Shown: piece after piece, positions 16,674 to 24,512 of the stretch
How the letters are laid out: every line of letters starts with the position of its first letter
Numbering within the stretch: the stretch's first letter is position 1
Source: Desulfobacterales bacterium
Lineage (GTDB): Bacteria > Desulfobacterota > Desulfobacteria > Desulfobacterales > UBA2156
Direction: 5' to 3'
Assembly: GCA_011049715.1 (NCBI GenBank)
Contig: DRHF01000072.1
Location: 1 to 35,113 of the forward strand
DNA: 35,113 nt
Made by a program: the position numbers and the translations under genes
The notes under the pieces: generated by a model
What the model was told of the DNA's origin: nothing
The model's input: the letters and a program-made list of their open reading frames with translations, nothing else
Databases searched by the model: none

Positions 16674-18959
16674 TCACTCGCTTGATTCTGATTTGAGGCA
16701 AAGCGCATAGAATGTTTTTTCCTGGCTCAAGGGCAAATCGCGAATACGCACGCCAACAGCATTAAAAACAGCATTTGCAACAGCCGGGGCCGTTGCATTC
16801 AGAACCAATTCACCATGCCCTTTGGCACCAAAGGGGCCTTCATCATGGGGAACTTCAACACAGATGGGTACAATTTCCGGTGAATCCATCATTGTTAAGA
16901 TGTGATAATCACGGAAAGACGGGTTTTTAACCGAGCCGTTTTCGATGATGAGCTCTTCGGTCAAGACCGTCCCCAGGCCTTGAATCACGCCCCCTTCAAT
17001 CTGTGTCTCTGCTCCCTGTGGATTAATTTTTTTCCCCAGATCGTAGGCAGAAACAACCTTTTTAACATCCAGTAGCCCTGTCTCCCTGTCGACCTTTAAA
17101 AGGGCGACTTGGGTTCCATACATCCAAAAGGCCGAGGCCCGGGGTGTTTTTCCCGTTTTGACATCCGGCAACACCGCCGTTGAAGTATACAGTCCTTTCC
17201 CGATTAGACTTGCTTTTCTAGGATTAAAATGCCTTTGAATAAGCTCTTCATAAGGCAGCCCGCATTCATCTGAACCGCCAGGTTTGATGTTACCTGCTTC
17301 TATCGAAAGCTCATCTTCAGGAAGTCCATAACACCGGGAAGCAATTTTGATTAATTGTTTCTTTAAATCCTCACACGCCAGCAAAACCGCATTACCCATT
17401 GTGAAAGTGCTCCTGCTGCCTGTTGTTGATTGATCATAGGGAGAATAATCCGTATCCGGCTGACTGATAGCGATGCGCTCAAATGGAATCCCCAGACTCT
17501 CAGCTGCAATCTGTATAAGGGTATTGTTTGAGCCTTGTCCCAGCTCAACAGTGGCGCAATCGAGTTGAATACTTCCATCCTCATCGATTCGAATGAATGC
17601 GGACGCAGTGGCAGGGCTAAAGCTCAGCTTGTGACAACAGGCGATTCCGATTCCATAATCTTTTCTTGGTCTGTAATCCTTCCATCCTATTTTTTCAGCT
17701 GCCTGCTCAAGGGTCTGCCTCAAACCGACACTTTTTAGTATTTCACCTGAAGGCATTTCATGTCCTTCTTCGATGCAATTCTTGAGTCTTATCTCAAGTG
17801 GGTCCATGTTCAACTTGGCGGCAATGGTATCCATCTGAGATTCATACGCCCATGTAAGTTGTGGTGTTCCAAACCCGCGCATAGGGCCGGAGATAAGATT
17901 ATTTGTATAGACACAGTAGCCTTCAATTGATGCATGCTTTATGTTGTAAGGCCCTGCAGCCGTAAAACAGGCATTTCTTACGACCAGTGGGGAGCCCTCT
18001 GCATATGCGCCGGCATCGTAAACTGCCCGTACTTTGCGAGCCAACAGGATACCATCCTTTGTTACCCCGGTTTTCATATAAACGCTTGCCGGCTCTTTAT
18101 GGACGGTAATTTCGAATTCCTCCTGTCGTGTCAATTCCACCTTGACAGGGCGATTGTTAGAGCGTTGTGCCAGCGCTATCGTGATCGGTTCGATTCGGGT
18201 GTAGGATTTTCCACCGAACCCGCCCCCAATGCCGCTAACAATAACTCTGATCTTGTTTAAAGGAATCCCCATCGACATGGCCAATTCGCGTCTCACTAAA
18301 AAAGGCGATTGGGTGCTGTCCCACAAAGTAATTTTCCCGGCTAGGTCTACCTGGGCAATTGTGACATGGGTCTCTAAAGGCGCATGGGCTACGGTTGGCG
18401 ACCAATAAGTATCCTCAAATATTTCATATGAATCATCAAATCCCTTTTTTACGTCCCCTTTTTCTATATTTACAAAAGTGCAGATGTTGCTGTGGGGTTT
18501 GGCCTGAAAAATTGGAGAAACGGAATAGGTATGAAGGTCCGGATGAACAAGAGGCGAGTCCGTCTCCATTGCTTTGAGTGGATCGAGAATCGGTTCAAGC
18601 TCTTCATATTCCACTACAATTTGTTCTACAGCCTCAACCGCAATCTCTGTCGAAATAGCGCTCACAGCAACAACCGGTTCTCCGCAGTAACGGACTTTGT
18701 CACGGGCAATAAAAGGTTCATCGTTTAAATAAATGCCGAAATTGTATGATAGGTCCGCACCGGTTAAAACAGCAACAACTCCCTTCATCTTTTTGGCTCT
18801 GGATGTATCAATATGAACTATTTTTGCATGCGGGAATTGGCTTCTTTTAAATTTACCATAAAGCATCCGAGGCAATATTATATCCGGCGTATAAATGTAA
18901 CTGCCTGTTGCTTTTTGAACCCCTTCAACTCTGGGGTGATGTTTTCCAACGGCCGGCAT
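16674..18959 (-). CDS. Xanthine dehydrogenase-family molybdopterin large subunit (block A)
   Basis: A 761-residue molybdenum hydroxylase that inserts oxygen from water into an activated C-H of its substrate. Visible blocks: CGEPVVAVSA, GGGFGGKSYTR, MRGFGTPQLTWA, LGQGSNNTLIQIAAESLG, and the catalytic-base loop GAKGHGE with Glu near residue 717. The substrate loop lacks the Cys-Ser-Phe-Arg signature of form I CO dehydrogenase, so an organic substrate (purine, N-heterocycle or aromatic) is more likely. The ATG at 18959 is chosen because AAAGGAGG lies 8 bases upstream; a TTG at 18980 is the longer alternative. It is the first catabolic gene after the IclR regulator, separated by about 390 bp with strong dyads. 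Confidence 0.92.
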   Translation of the reverse strand: MPAVGKHHPRVEGVQKATGSYIYTPDIILPRMLYGKFKRSQFPHAKIVHIDTSRAKKMKGVVAVLTGADLSYNFGIYLNDEPFIARDKVRYCGEPVVAVSAISTEIAVEAVEQIVVEYEELEPILDPLKAMETDSPLVHPDLHTYSVSPIFQAKPHSNICTFVNIEKGDVKKGFDDSYEIFEDTYWSPTVAHAPLETHVTIAQVDLAGKITLWDSTQSPFLVRRELAMSMGIPLNKIRVIVSGIGGGFGGKSYTRIEPITIALAQRSNNRPVKVELTRQEEFEITVHKEPASVYMKTGVTKDGILLARKVRAVYDAGAYAEGSPLVVRNACFTAAGPYNIKHASIEGYCVYTNNLISGPMRGFGTPQLTWAYESQMDTIAAKLNMDPLEIRLKNCIEEGHEMPSGEILKSVGLRQTLEQAAEKIGWKDYRPRKDYGIGIACCHKLSFSPATASAFIRIDEDGSIQLDCATVELGQGSNNTLIQIAAESLGIPFERIAISQPDTDYSPYDQSTTGSRSTFTMGNAVLLACEDLKKQLIKIASRCYGLPEDELSIEAGNIKPGGSDECGLPYEELIQRHFNPRKASLIGKGLYTSTAVLPDVKTGKTPRASAFWMYGTQVALLKVDRETGLLDVKKVVSAYDLGKKINPQGAETQIEGGVIQGLGTVLTEELIIENGSVKNPSFRDYHILTMMDSPEIVPICVEVPHDEGPFGAKGHGELVLNATAPAVANAVFNAVGVRIRDLPLSQEKTFYALCLKSESSE

Positions 18960-19186
18960 GCGCAAGACCTCCTTTATCAATTACAAAAACGGGCTCCTTC
19001 GGCCTTTAAACAGATTCATAAATATATCTTAAATCGATACCGGGTTAACAACTCGGGATTTGGCCAATAACTGCGATACCTTCGCTCCCCCATCCTTTAC
19101 TATGTTTTTGAACCGGTCTTTTTTTGGGTCTATCCGGATCTCTCAAATACATAATTGGTTGATTATACTTATTAAATCACCTTTAG

Positions 19187-19248
19187 GAGTTATCTACAGC
19201 CGCGCCCGCTGCCTTCAAATAGCGGGCGGGAGCGGCTGTGGGTAACTC
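19187..19248. repeat. Long imperfect hairpin between iclR-type gene and hydroxylase
   Basis: The left arm starts GAGTTATCTACAGCCGC (19187-19203) and the right arm ends GCGGCTGTGGGTAACTC (19232-19248), with additional pairing of GCCCGCT to AGCGGGC around the short loop. The stem is about 20 bp with a few mismatches. No T-run follows on either strand, so it may be a REP-like element, a transcription barrier or an mRNA-processing site rather than a classical terminator. Confidence 0.5.
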
Positions 19249-19280
19249 TGCCGTCGCATATACCTATGCCCGAATAAATA

Positions 19281-19310
19281 TTGTACGAATTTGCTCGGAA
19301 ATCCGTACAA
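19281..19310. promoter_or_regulatory. Large dyad TTGTACG...CGTACAA, operator or terminator candidate
   Basis: TTGTACGAATTT (19281-19292), a 6-base spacer, then AAATCCGTACAA (19299-19310): 11 of 12 positions pair. It lies 36 bases past the IclR-type stop codon and about 320 bp upstream of the hydroxylase large subunit. It could be a protein-binding site or an intrinsic terminator for the regulator gene; on the minus strand it is followed by ATATTTATT. Confidence 0.45.
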
Positions 19311-19345
19311 ATAAGATTGTCATGATACTCAATAATAGCGCTTTT

Positions 19346-20107
19346 CTAATAAGTTATGGCATTTGAGAGATCCGGATATAGCCCTTTTTTTTCCTCATTA
19401 AAACGATCTACAGGAATAACTATGTTTATACATCCGATTACAGTATTTTCCGAATCCAAAATGGGCCCTGCAAAAGCAACACTGCCCTCGGCAAACTCAC
19501 TGCTGCTGAATGCACACCCTTCTTTTCTTATTTTCTTTAGTTCGGATTTAAGTTCTTCTGCATCCGTAATCGTATTTGGCGTAAAGGCGGGAAGTCCTCT
19601 GGAAATAATCTGATTAAGACGGTTAGCCGATAAGTGAGCCAATATAATCTTCCCCGCAGCACCTGCGTGCATATATGGTCGTTGCCCCAAAGGATTTATG
19701 AATCGGATAGCATGAGCGCATTCTACCATGTCAATGAAAAAAAGGTGCTGTTGGGTGTAAAAACAAAGATAAGTTGTCTCATTCACTTGATCTACAATAT
19801 TTTGAAGTATAGGGCGGGCTAAACTCCGCAAGTCAAAATTCGAAATAAAGCGAAAAGCCAGATTGAGTATCTGTGGGCCCCGCCGGTATCGACCGGATAA
19901 CGGATCTTTTTCAGCGTAATTTTCACTTTCAAGAACCTGCAGAGCCCTGTGGGTGGTGCTTTTGCTAAACGATATTTTTCGGGCTACATCCCGAACTGTA
20001 ATCCCTGATTCTTTCGCCGCCAATTCTTCCAGCAGTTTTAGAGTTACCTTGATCGATTTGATAACGAGGCCTTCCTTTTTGCGACTCTTTTGCCTAAATC
20101 GAAACAA
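19346..20107 (-). CDS. IclR family transcriptional regulator
   Basis: A 253-residue regulator. The N-terminal winged helix spans about residues 17-80 (LLEELAAKESGITVRDVARK, then SFSKSTTHRALQVLES). The C-terminal IclR effector domain has the blocks YMHAGAAGKIILAHL, GCAFSSSEFAEGSVAFAGP and GCINIVIP. Members bind small aromatic or aliphatic acids and usually control the neighbouring catabolic operon. It lies upstream of and in line with the block A hydroxylase genes. A TGG-N9-CCA palindrome about 90 bp upstream of its own start fits autoregulation. The start at 20107 is the only sensible one, but no strong ribosome site is seen. Confidence 0.9.
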   Translation of the reverse strand: MFRFRQKSRKKEGLVIKSIKVTLKLLEELAAKESGITVRDVARKISFSKSTTHRALQVLESENYAEKDPLSGRYRRGPQILNLAFRFISNFDLRSLARPILQNIVDQVNETTYLCFYTQQHLFFIDMVECAHAIRFINPLGQRPYMHAGAAGKIILAHLSANRLNQIISRGLPAFTPNTITDAEELKSELKKIRKEGCAFSSSEFAEGSVAFAGPILDSENTVIGCINIVIPVDRFNEEKKGLYPDLSNAITY

Positions 20108-20196
20108 CGAGCTTATTACCCATAGCCCGTCAGATTATAGCGAAGGTCCCTTTATTCGAGGGTTGAAGGGTTTTGCAATTTCAAGAATATAAAATA

Positions 20197-20211
20197 TGGG
20201 ACAGCGTCCCA
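20197..20211. promoter_or_regulatory. Candidate IclR-type operator TGGGACAGCGTCCCA
   Basis: A perfect 6+3+6 palindrome located 90-104 bp upstream of the IclR-type start. The layout TGG-N9-CCA matches the 15-bp spacing of the Escherichia coli IclR consensus TGGAAATNATTTCCA, though the inner bases differ. Binding is inferred. Confidence 0.45.
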
Positions 20212-20324
20212 AGTTTATGTTTTCATAACTCTGCTGCAATCCCATGTCAATGTTTTTTTAAGTCGATAAATAATTTATCCTCAGAAGGGTTTTAAGAACA
20301 AAAGCCTTAAAGGGGGTGGATAAG

Positions 20325-20338
20325 GCGAATCGATTCGC
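20325..20338. promoter_or_regulatory. Perfect palindrome GCGAATCGATTCGC
   Basis: A 14-bp perfect palindrome in the gap between the third amidohydrolase and the IclR-type regulator, about 218 bp upstream of the regulator start. It could be a second operator. It is seen directly; its role is unknown. Confidence 0.3.
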
Positions 20339-20408
20339 AATATCGTTGCATTTAACTGCTTACTGGATTGAGGCGATCGATAGCAAAAAAATATTATCTT
20401 GCGTATAC

Positions 20409-20446
20409 ACCGAAACAGTGGGTATATTTCCCGTGGCTTATCGAAG
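20409..20446 (+). repeat. Dispersed intergenic repeat, copy 2
   Basis: Ungapped partner of 9599-9636 (about 29 of 38 identical, all differences transitions). It lies just downstream of the broken amidohydrolase gene. The rest of the 20108-20480 gap holds only the two palindromes noted separately. Confidence 0.5.
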
Positions 20447-20480
20447 CCCCTGGCGTTCGGATCTGTAGGGTTTTTAAATT

Positions 20481-21903
20481 TCAGGGCCTTGAATTCTTTG
20501 ACAAAAACGGGGTGATTGCCGGATCTATAACAATCGGAGATAGTCCATTGTTTCGGACCGCCGCTTCACCCAAAGGGGTCGTGATTATATAACAGCCTGT
20601 TCCTATTATTCGCCCTTGGCACATGATGATTTTGCCGTTTGCAATTGACATCCTCGGTTTTTGGGTCAGCATATCAACTACGGTAATATCAGCATCTGCT
20701 CCGATTCCAAGGTGGCCTTTGTCGGTGATACCGAGAATTCTAGCTGGATTCTTGCTTGTTTTGATGACAAAATCCTCGATACTCAAAGCCTGCAGCCTGA
20801 CCAAAGAAAGGCCCATTTCCACTGTAACATTCCTTGGAATACCGCCGCCATCCGTGCTTATACAATCTATAACAAAATCACTGCAGGATTTTCGTGCTAT
20901 GGCCAATCGCAGTCGCGGTTCAGCGGGATTGACCTGAAAACTTACCGTTGTGTCTGTTCCATGTTCAAGCCAGTAGTTTACAGCGGTCTTGCCGCAGGAA
21001 AGGATAACATGACCACCGGCCTCCATATTAATCTGTGCCCATCCGTCATAAATCGCTGCTTTCAGACCTGCCGTACTCGCCTCAAACCCTCTCATAGCCA
21101 AGCAAGTGGCTTGTTACCTCGCTTTCAGGGATACCATTGCTACATTTGGCACTGGTGCCATTAATCGGTGATAGATAGGATTCCGAACAAATATGGGGAG
21201 TTTCAGAAAGAACGGCAATGGCATCTTCTGTCTCCTTCATGTAGGAACTGACAGTACCGCGGCAGTAACTGTTGATGTGGGCTAGATGTACCGGATTTCC
21301 CTGAATCAATTTCACGGCTTCCAGAAAACCTTCAATATTTGATTTGGTTTCGAGCGATCCTGCATGGAACCCCACATAGGCCCGGTTTGCTGCCGCTGTT
21401 TCAATTGTAAGTGCAGTAGATTCAGGGGTTAAAGGATAGTGGCCGCCCAGAATCTTAACCCCGATTGCACCCTTTTTGAGAGAACGCATCAAAAGTTCCT
21501 CCAACTCTGCCCGATCCGGATTAGTGTTTTGGACTGTATGACCCGGTCGAACATACTGGATACATGCTAAATTTATCCCCGTACCATATTCCGCTGCAAT
21601 TTTTAGCACACTTTCGATGGGGCCGGACATGTCCAAAGCAGTCGTCACGCCAGCTTCGGCTATCATTTTGTGTGCGAATATACCGCCAAGCCAAGAGGAG
21701 GCGTGAACATGAAGATCGATGATACCCGGCAGCACCCAGGCACCCTCTAAGTCAAAGCATTTTATTGTCCGAGCGGGATCAATGTTAGACGCTATATCTA
21801 ATATTTTGTTTCCTTTTACGCCAATGTCTCGTTTGTCATTCATCTGGTTGGCAGGATCAACGACCTGCCCGTTTTTAAACACGATATCGAATTGATATGC
21901 CAA
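20481..21903 (-). pseudogene. Amidohydrolase (dihydroorotase/D-aminoacylase-like), frameshifted
   Basis: Two overlapping frames together make one metal-dependent amidohydrolase of about 470 residues. The first frame (21903 to 21082) has His65/His67 (IDLHVH), Lys150 (GAIGVKILGG), His180 (GFHAGS) and His209 (HLAHINS). After one extra base at about 21096 the protein continues in the second frame (to 20481) with the remaining metal Asp in CISTDGGG and the ending GADADITVVDM. The start is a TTG at 21901-21903 with AGGA upstream. As read, the product would lose the Asp ligand and be inactive. The full-length form would hydrolyse a cyclic or linear amide. It is the last gene of block B, 210 bp after the C-N hydrolase. 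An enamidase-like role is possible but unproven. Confidence 0.75.
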
Positions 21904-22113
21904 AATTTTTTCCTATAGGGGTATTTGTTTCCAGGCAGATTTCCAACGGATTATACAACACTGCTGGTGCTAAATATTTGACTGTAAAATTGTCTCTCTT
22001 TCCGTTAATAAGAAAGTTCAACTCCGTGTCTTGGAAAAAGCTTTATTGCCGTGACAAAAACTGGAACCCCTGGACACCGGCAAACTGCCCTGGATATTTC
22101 AAAAGAATACGGT

Positions 22114-22980
22114 TTAAAGAAGTTGGTCGTATATTGGATTTTGATAATATTTCATCCAGAAATCGTTCCGGATATCCCGCAGGGTGGGAACGGCTATACG
22201 GGCCTCGTCCACTTTATCCAGATCCAGGACAGCTGAGACAATGGCATCTTCCCTATCACCCCCGTTGGCGATGACTTCGCCGAATGGATCGACGATCATG
22301 CTCTCGCCAAAATAGACCTTTTCCCACTCCTTGCCGATACGGTTTGAATAGACCGTGAACATGCCGTTATCCACCGAGCGAGCCACGTTGACTATGTTCC
22401 AGTGCACGCCGCCGGCATATCCGGGCGCAGCCGTCGGGCAGAACATGATTTCCGCACCCAATATGGCCAGTATACGGGCCGTTTCAGGGTAACGCCGGTC
22501 ATGGCATATGATGGTTCCAAATTTTGCACTCGGCGCGGATTCCGTCTCCAGGACCTGGAATTTATTGCCGCGACGAAAATACAGCTTCTCCAGTACCATT
22601 ACCGATGCAACCTGGGTTTTGCGGTAATTCCCGACAACCGTTCCTTCCGGACCAACGGTAGCTGCTGCATTGTAATATATCCCGGGCGCTTTTTGCTCGA
22701 ACAGAGGCATTATTACGTAATTTTTATATTTTTTGGTTAACTCCCCGACCGCCTCGGTTGTTGGACCCGGGATCGGCTCCGCCACCTTGAAATACGCCGG
22801 ATCCTTGGTGTAAAACTTCTCGTAATCCGTGGTGCAAAGCTCCGGCGGCATGATGATCTGACATCCATCCTCTGATGCCTTTTCGATCAAGGGCAGGATA
22901 TGCGCAACCTTTTCCTCCCTGCTTGTCCCCGGCATCGTTTTTACCTGAAGAACGGCTACCTTGATTTTTCTCTCTCCCAT
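22114..22980 (-). CDS. Carbon-nitrogen hydrolase (nitrilase superfamily, carbamoylase/amidase-like)
   Basis: A 288-residue thiol hydrolase with the Glu-Lys-Cys triad Glu47 (MPPELCTTD), Lys121 (NYRKTQ) and Cys159 (IICHDRRYPE); Glu131 is the second family Glu. The CHDRRYPE form resembles N-carbamoyl-amino-acid and N-carbamoylputrescine amidases and beta-ureidopropionase, which remove carbamoyl groups after a hydantoinase or dihydropyrimidinase opens a ring. The start at 22980 is chosen because AGGAGG lies 8 bases upstream; the frame extends 19 codons further. It sits 65 bp after the second MmgE/PrpD gene in block B. Substrate is inferred only. Confidence 0.88.
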   Translation of the reverse strand: MGERKIKVAVLQVKTMPGTSREEKVAHILPLIEKASEDGCQIIMPPELCTTDYEKFYTKDPAYFKVAEPIPGPTTEAVGELTKKYKNYVIMPLFEQKAPGIYYNAAATVGPEGTVVGNYRKTQVASVMVLEKLYFRRGNKFQVLETESAPSAKFGTIICHDRRYPETARILAILGAEIMFCPTAAPGYAGGVHWNIVNVARSVDNGMFTVYSNRIGKEWEKVYFGESMIVDPFGEVIANGGDREDAIVSAVLDLDKVDEARIAVPTLRDIRNDFWMKYYQNPIYDQLL

Positions 22981-23045
22981 TGGAATTCCTCCTAATTTGT
23001 TGTGGTATCGACCCTTTAAAAAATCCCTGGCTTTCAATCTAAAGA

Positions 23046-24431
23046 TTATTTTTTTAATAGGTTATCAATATGTTTATCCCACGGCGTATCGATATATTTT
23101 TCATCAATTGTGAGAAAATTGCTAACCATTGAAGCCATGCACGGGTAGACATCTTCGGTGAGTCGTGAAATCTTTTCCAAAATATCCGCTTCCGAAAATG
23201 GTCGATCAGGTCCACCCTTCGCACTCAAGCATTGCTTGACTGACCTGCTTCCGTCGTAAAATTCGATCGTGACCCGAGCGGGCCTGTCGTATGGCATCGG
23301 TTGCTCAGGATAGAACTTTCTAAGCTTTACTGCGTTTCGAACCCTTGTAATCTCAGGCATGGTCAATGTAGCGGAGCTAAAGGCTTCGATTTCAGCGTGT
23401 CCGAAACAGAACGTCGCTGCAACAATATGTGGAATTGAAAATCTTGCGGCCAGGGTAGTTTCAGGGTTATAGTTGTTTAGGGTAAGCCCGAGTTCATGTG
23501 TTTCAACAACAATATATTTTATATCCATAACGCCTTTGTCTGGTGGCATTTCCGCTAAAGCCATGAGTGCGGCCTCCACTGTTGAGTGTGCGTACTGGCA
23601 GCAGGCAAATAGTTTATGGTATCCGTCACAGATCGCCCAATTCTCTCCAAGCCCTGTCGTGAATTGTTCGGGACGGGTTTCAAATCCCAGTGTGGTACTA
23701 TACACATCATATAGTGTACTTTCCAACCCCCCTATTTCGCATTGCGCCCAATCAACACTCCGCATGCCGTTCCAGACCGCGCTTGCAACCCACATGTTTT
23801 CTATAAGTGCCCCTTTTACGGCATGGTCATAGGGTCCGACCGTAATCAGAGTGGCCGCTGCCGTGACTGCGTTGGAAAAACGTTTCAGGTCGAGGTGGCG
23901 GACGGCCGCAACAGCGATCGCCGCTCCAACGGATGCAAAAATCGCGTGGGGATGAAGCGTCATCGAGGGGGCTTGCCAACTCCGTGCCAGACGGGTAACC
24001 ACCTCATAACTGACGATGAGTGACTTAAGTACTTCACCGAAAATTATCCCTTCAGACTCTGCTTCAGCAAGAAGTGCCGGTAATGCATACAATCCAGCAT
24101 GACAAGCTGTCTTGCGATAGCCCCCATCCAACTCACACCAATTCGCGGCTGCCGCGTTTGCCGGCGCAGCTGAATACCTGTCTGTTTTTTCCCGCCCACC
24201 GCGAAATACAGTGGCTTCTGAAACGGTAGAATGTTGGAAAAATTGATTTTGAATAGATTTGACCTCCGGTTCGTTTCTGGAGGCCACCATCGCACCCAGT
24301 TCATCCCCTATGAGCAGCACCGCCTTTCGCAATACAGGATCGGGAATATCTTCCATGCAGAGATTGGATGCCCAGTGCAGTAATGCCTTTGTCTGCCCTA
24401 TGGTTTCCTTCTTTTGACCGTCCACAGTCAC
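23046..24431 (-). CDS. MmgE/PrpD family protein (block B copy)
   Basis: A 461-residue second member of the MmgE/PrpD superfamily. Blocks include ANAAAANWCELDGGYRKTACHAG (read as two parts; the family Asp near residue 100 is in ELDGGY), TLHPHAIFASVGAAIAVAA and CDGYHKLFACCQYAHSTVEA. It is clearly diverged from the block A copy, which has GHSLDFDD at the matching place, so it probably acts on a different compound. The start is a GTG (24429-24431) without a strong ribosome site. It lies 81 bp after the SsnA-type amidohydrolase, mirroring the order in block A. Confidence 0.82.
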   Translation of the reverse strand: MTVDGQKKETIGQTKALLHWASNLCMEDIPDPVLRKAVLLIGDELGAMVASRNEPEVKSIQNQFFQHSTVSEATVFRGGREKTDRYSAAPANAAAANWCELDGGYRKTACHAGLYALPALLAEAESEGIIFGEVLKSLIVSYEVVTRLARSWQAPSMTLHPHAIFASVGAAIAVAAVRHLDLKRFSNAVTAAATLITVGPYDHAVKGALIENMWVASAVWNGMRSVDWAQCEIGGLESTLYDVYSTTLGFETRPEQFTTGLGENWAICDGYHKLFACCQYAHSTVEAALMALAEMPPDKGVMDIKYIVVETHELGLTLNNYNPETTLAARFSIPHIVAATFCFGHAEIEAFSSATLTMPEITRVRNAVKLRKFYPEQPMPYDRPARVTIEFYDGSRSVKQCLSAKGGPDRPFSEADILEKISRLTEDVYPCMASMVSNFLTIDEKYIDTPWDKHIDNLLKK

Positions 24432-24512
24432 ATCGCTTATTTTTTATGATTGTTTCAGCCACAATGCAGCGCCTCTGAAGCCGTGAAACGATTGAGTCGT
24501 TTTTGTCGATTG

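Noticed and set aside
16674-18959. CO dehydrogenase (form I) as the identity of the large subunit
   Set aside because: The Cys-Ser-Phe-Arg active-site signature is absent; the loop reads RGFGTPQ as in organic-substrate hydroxylases.
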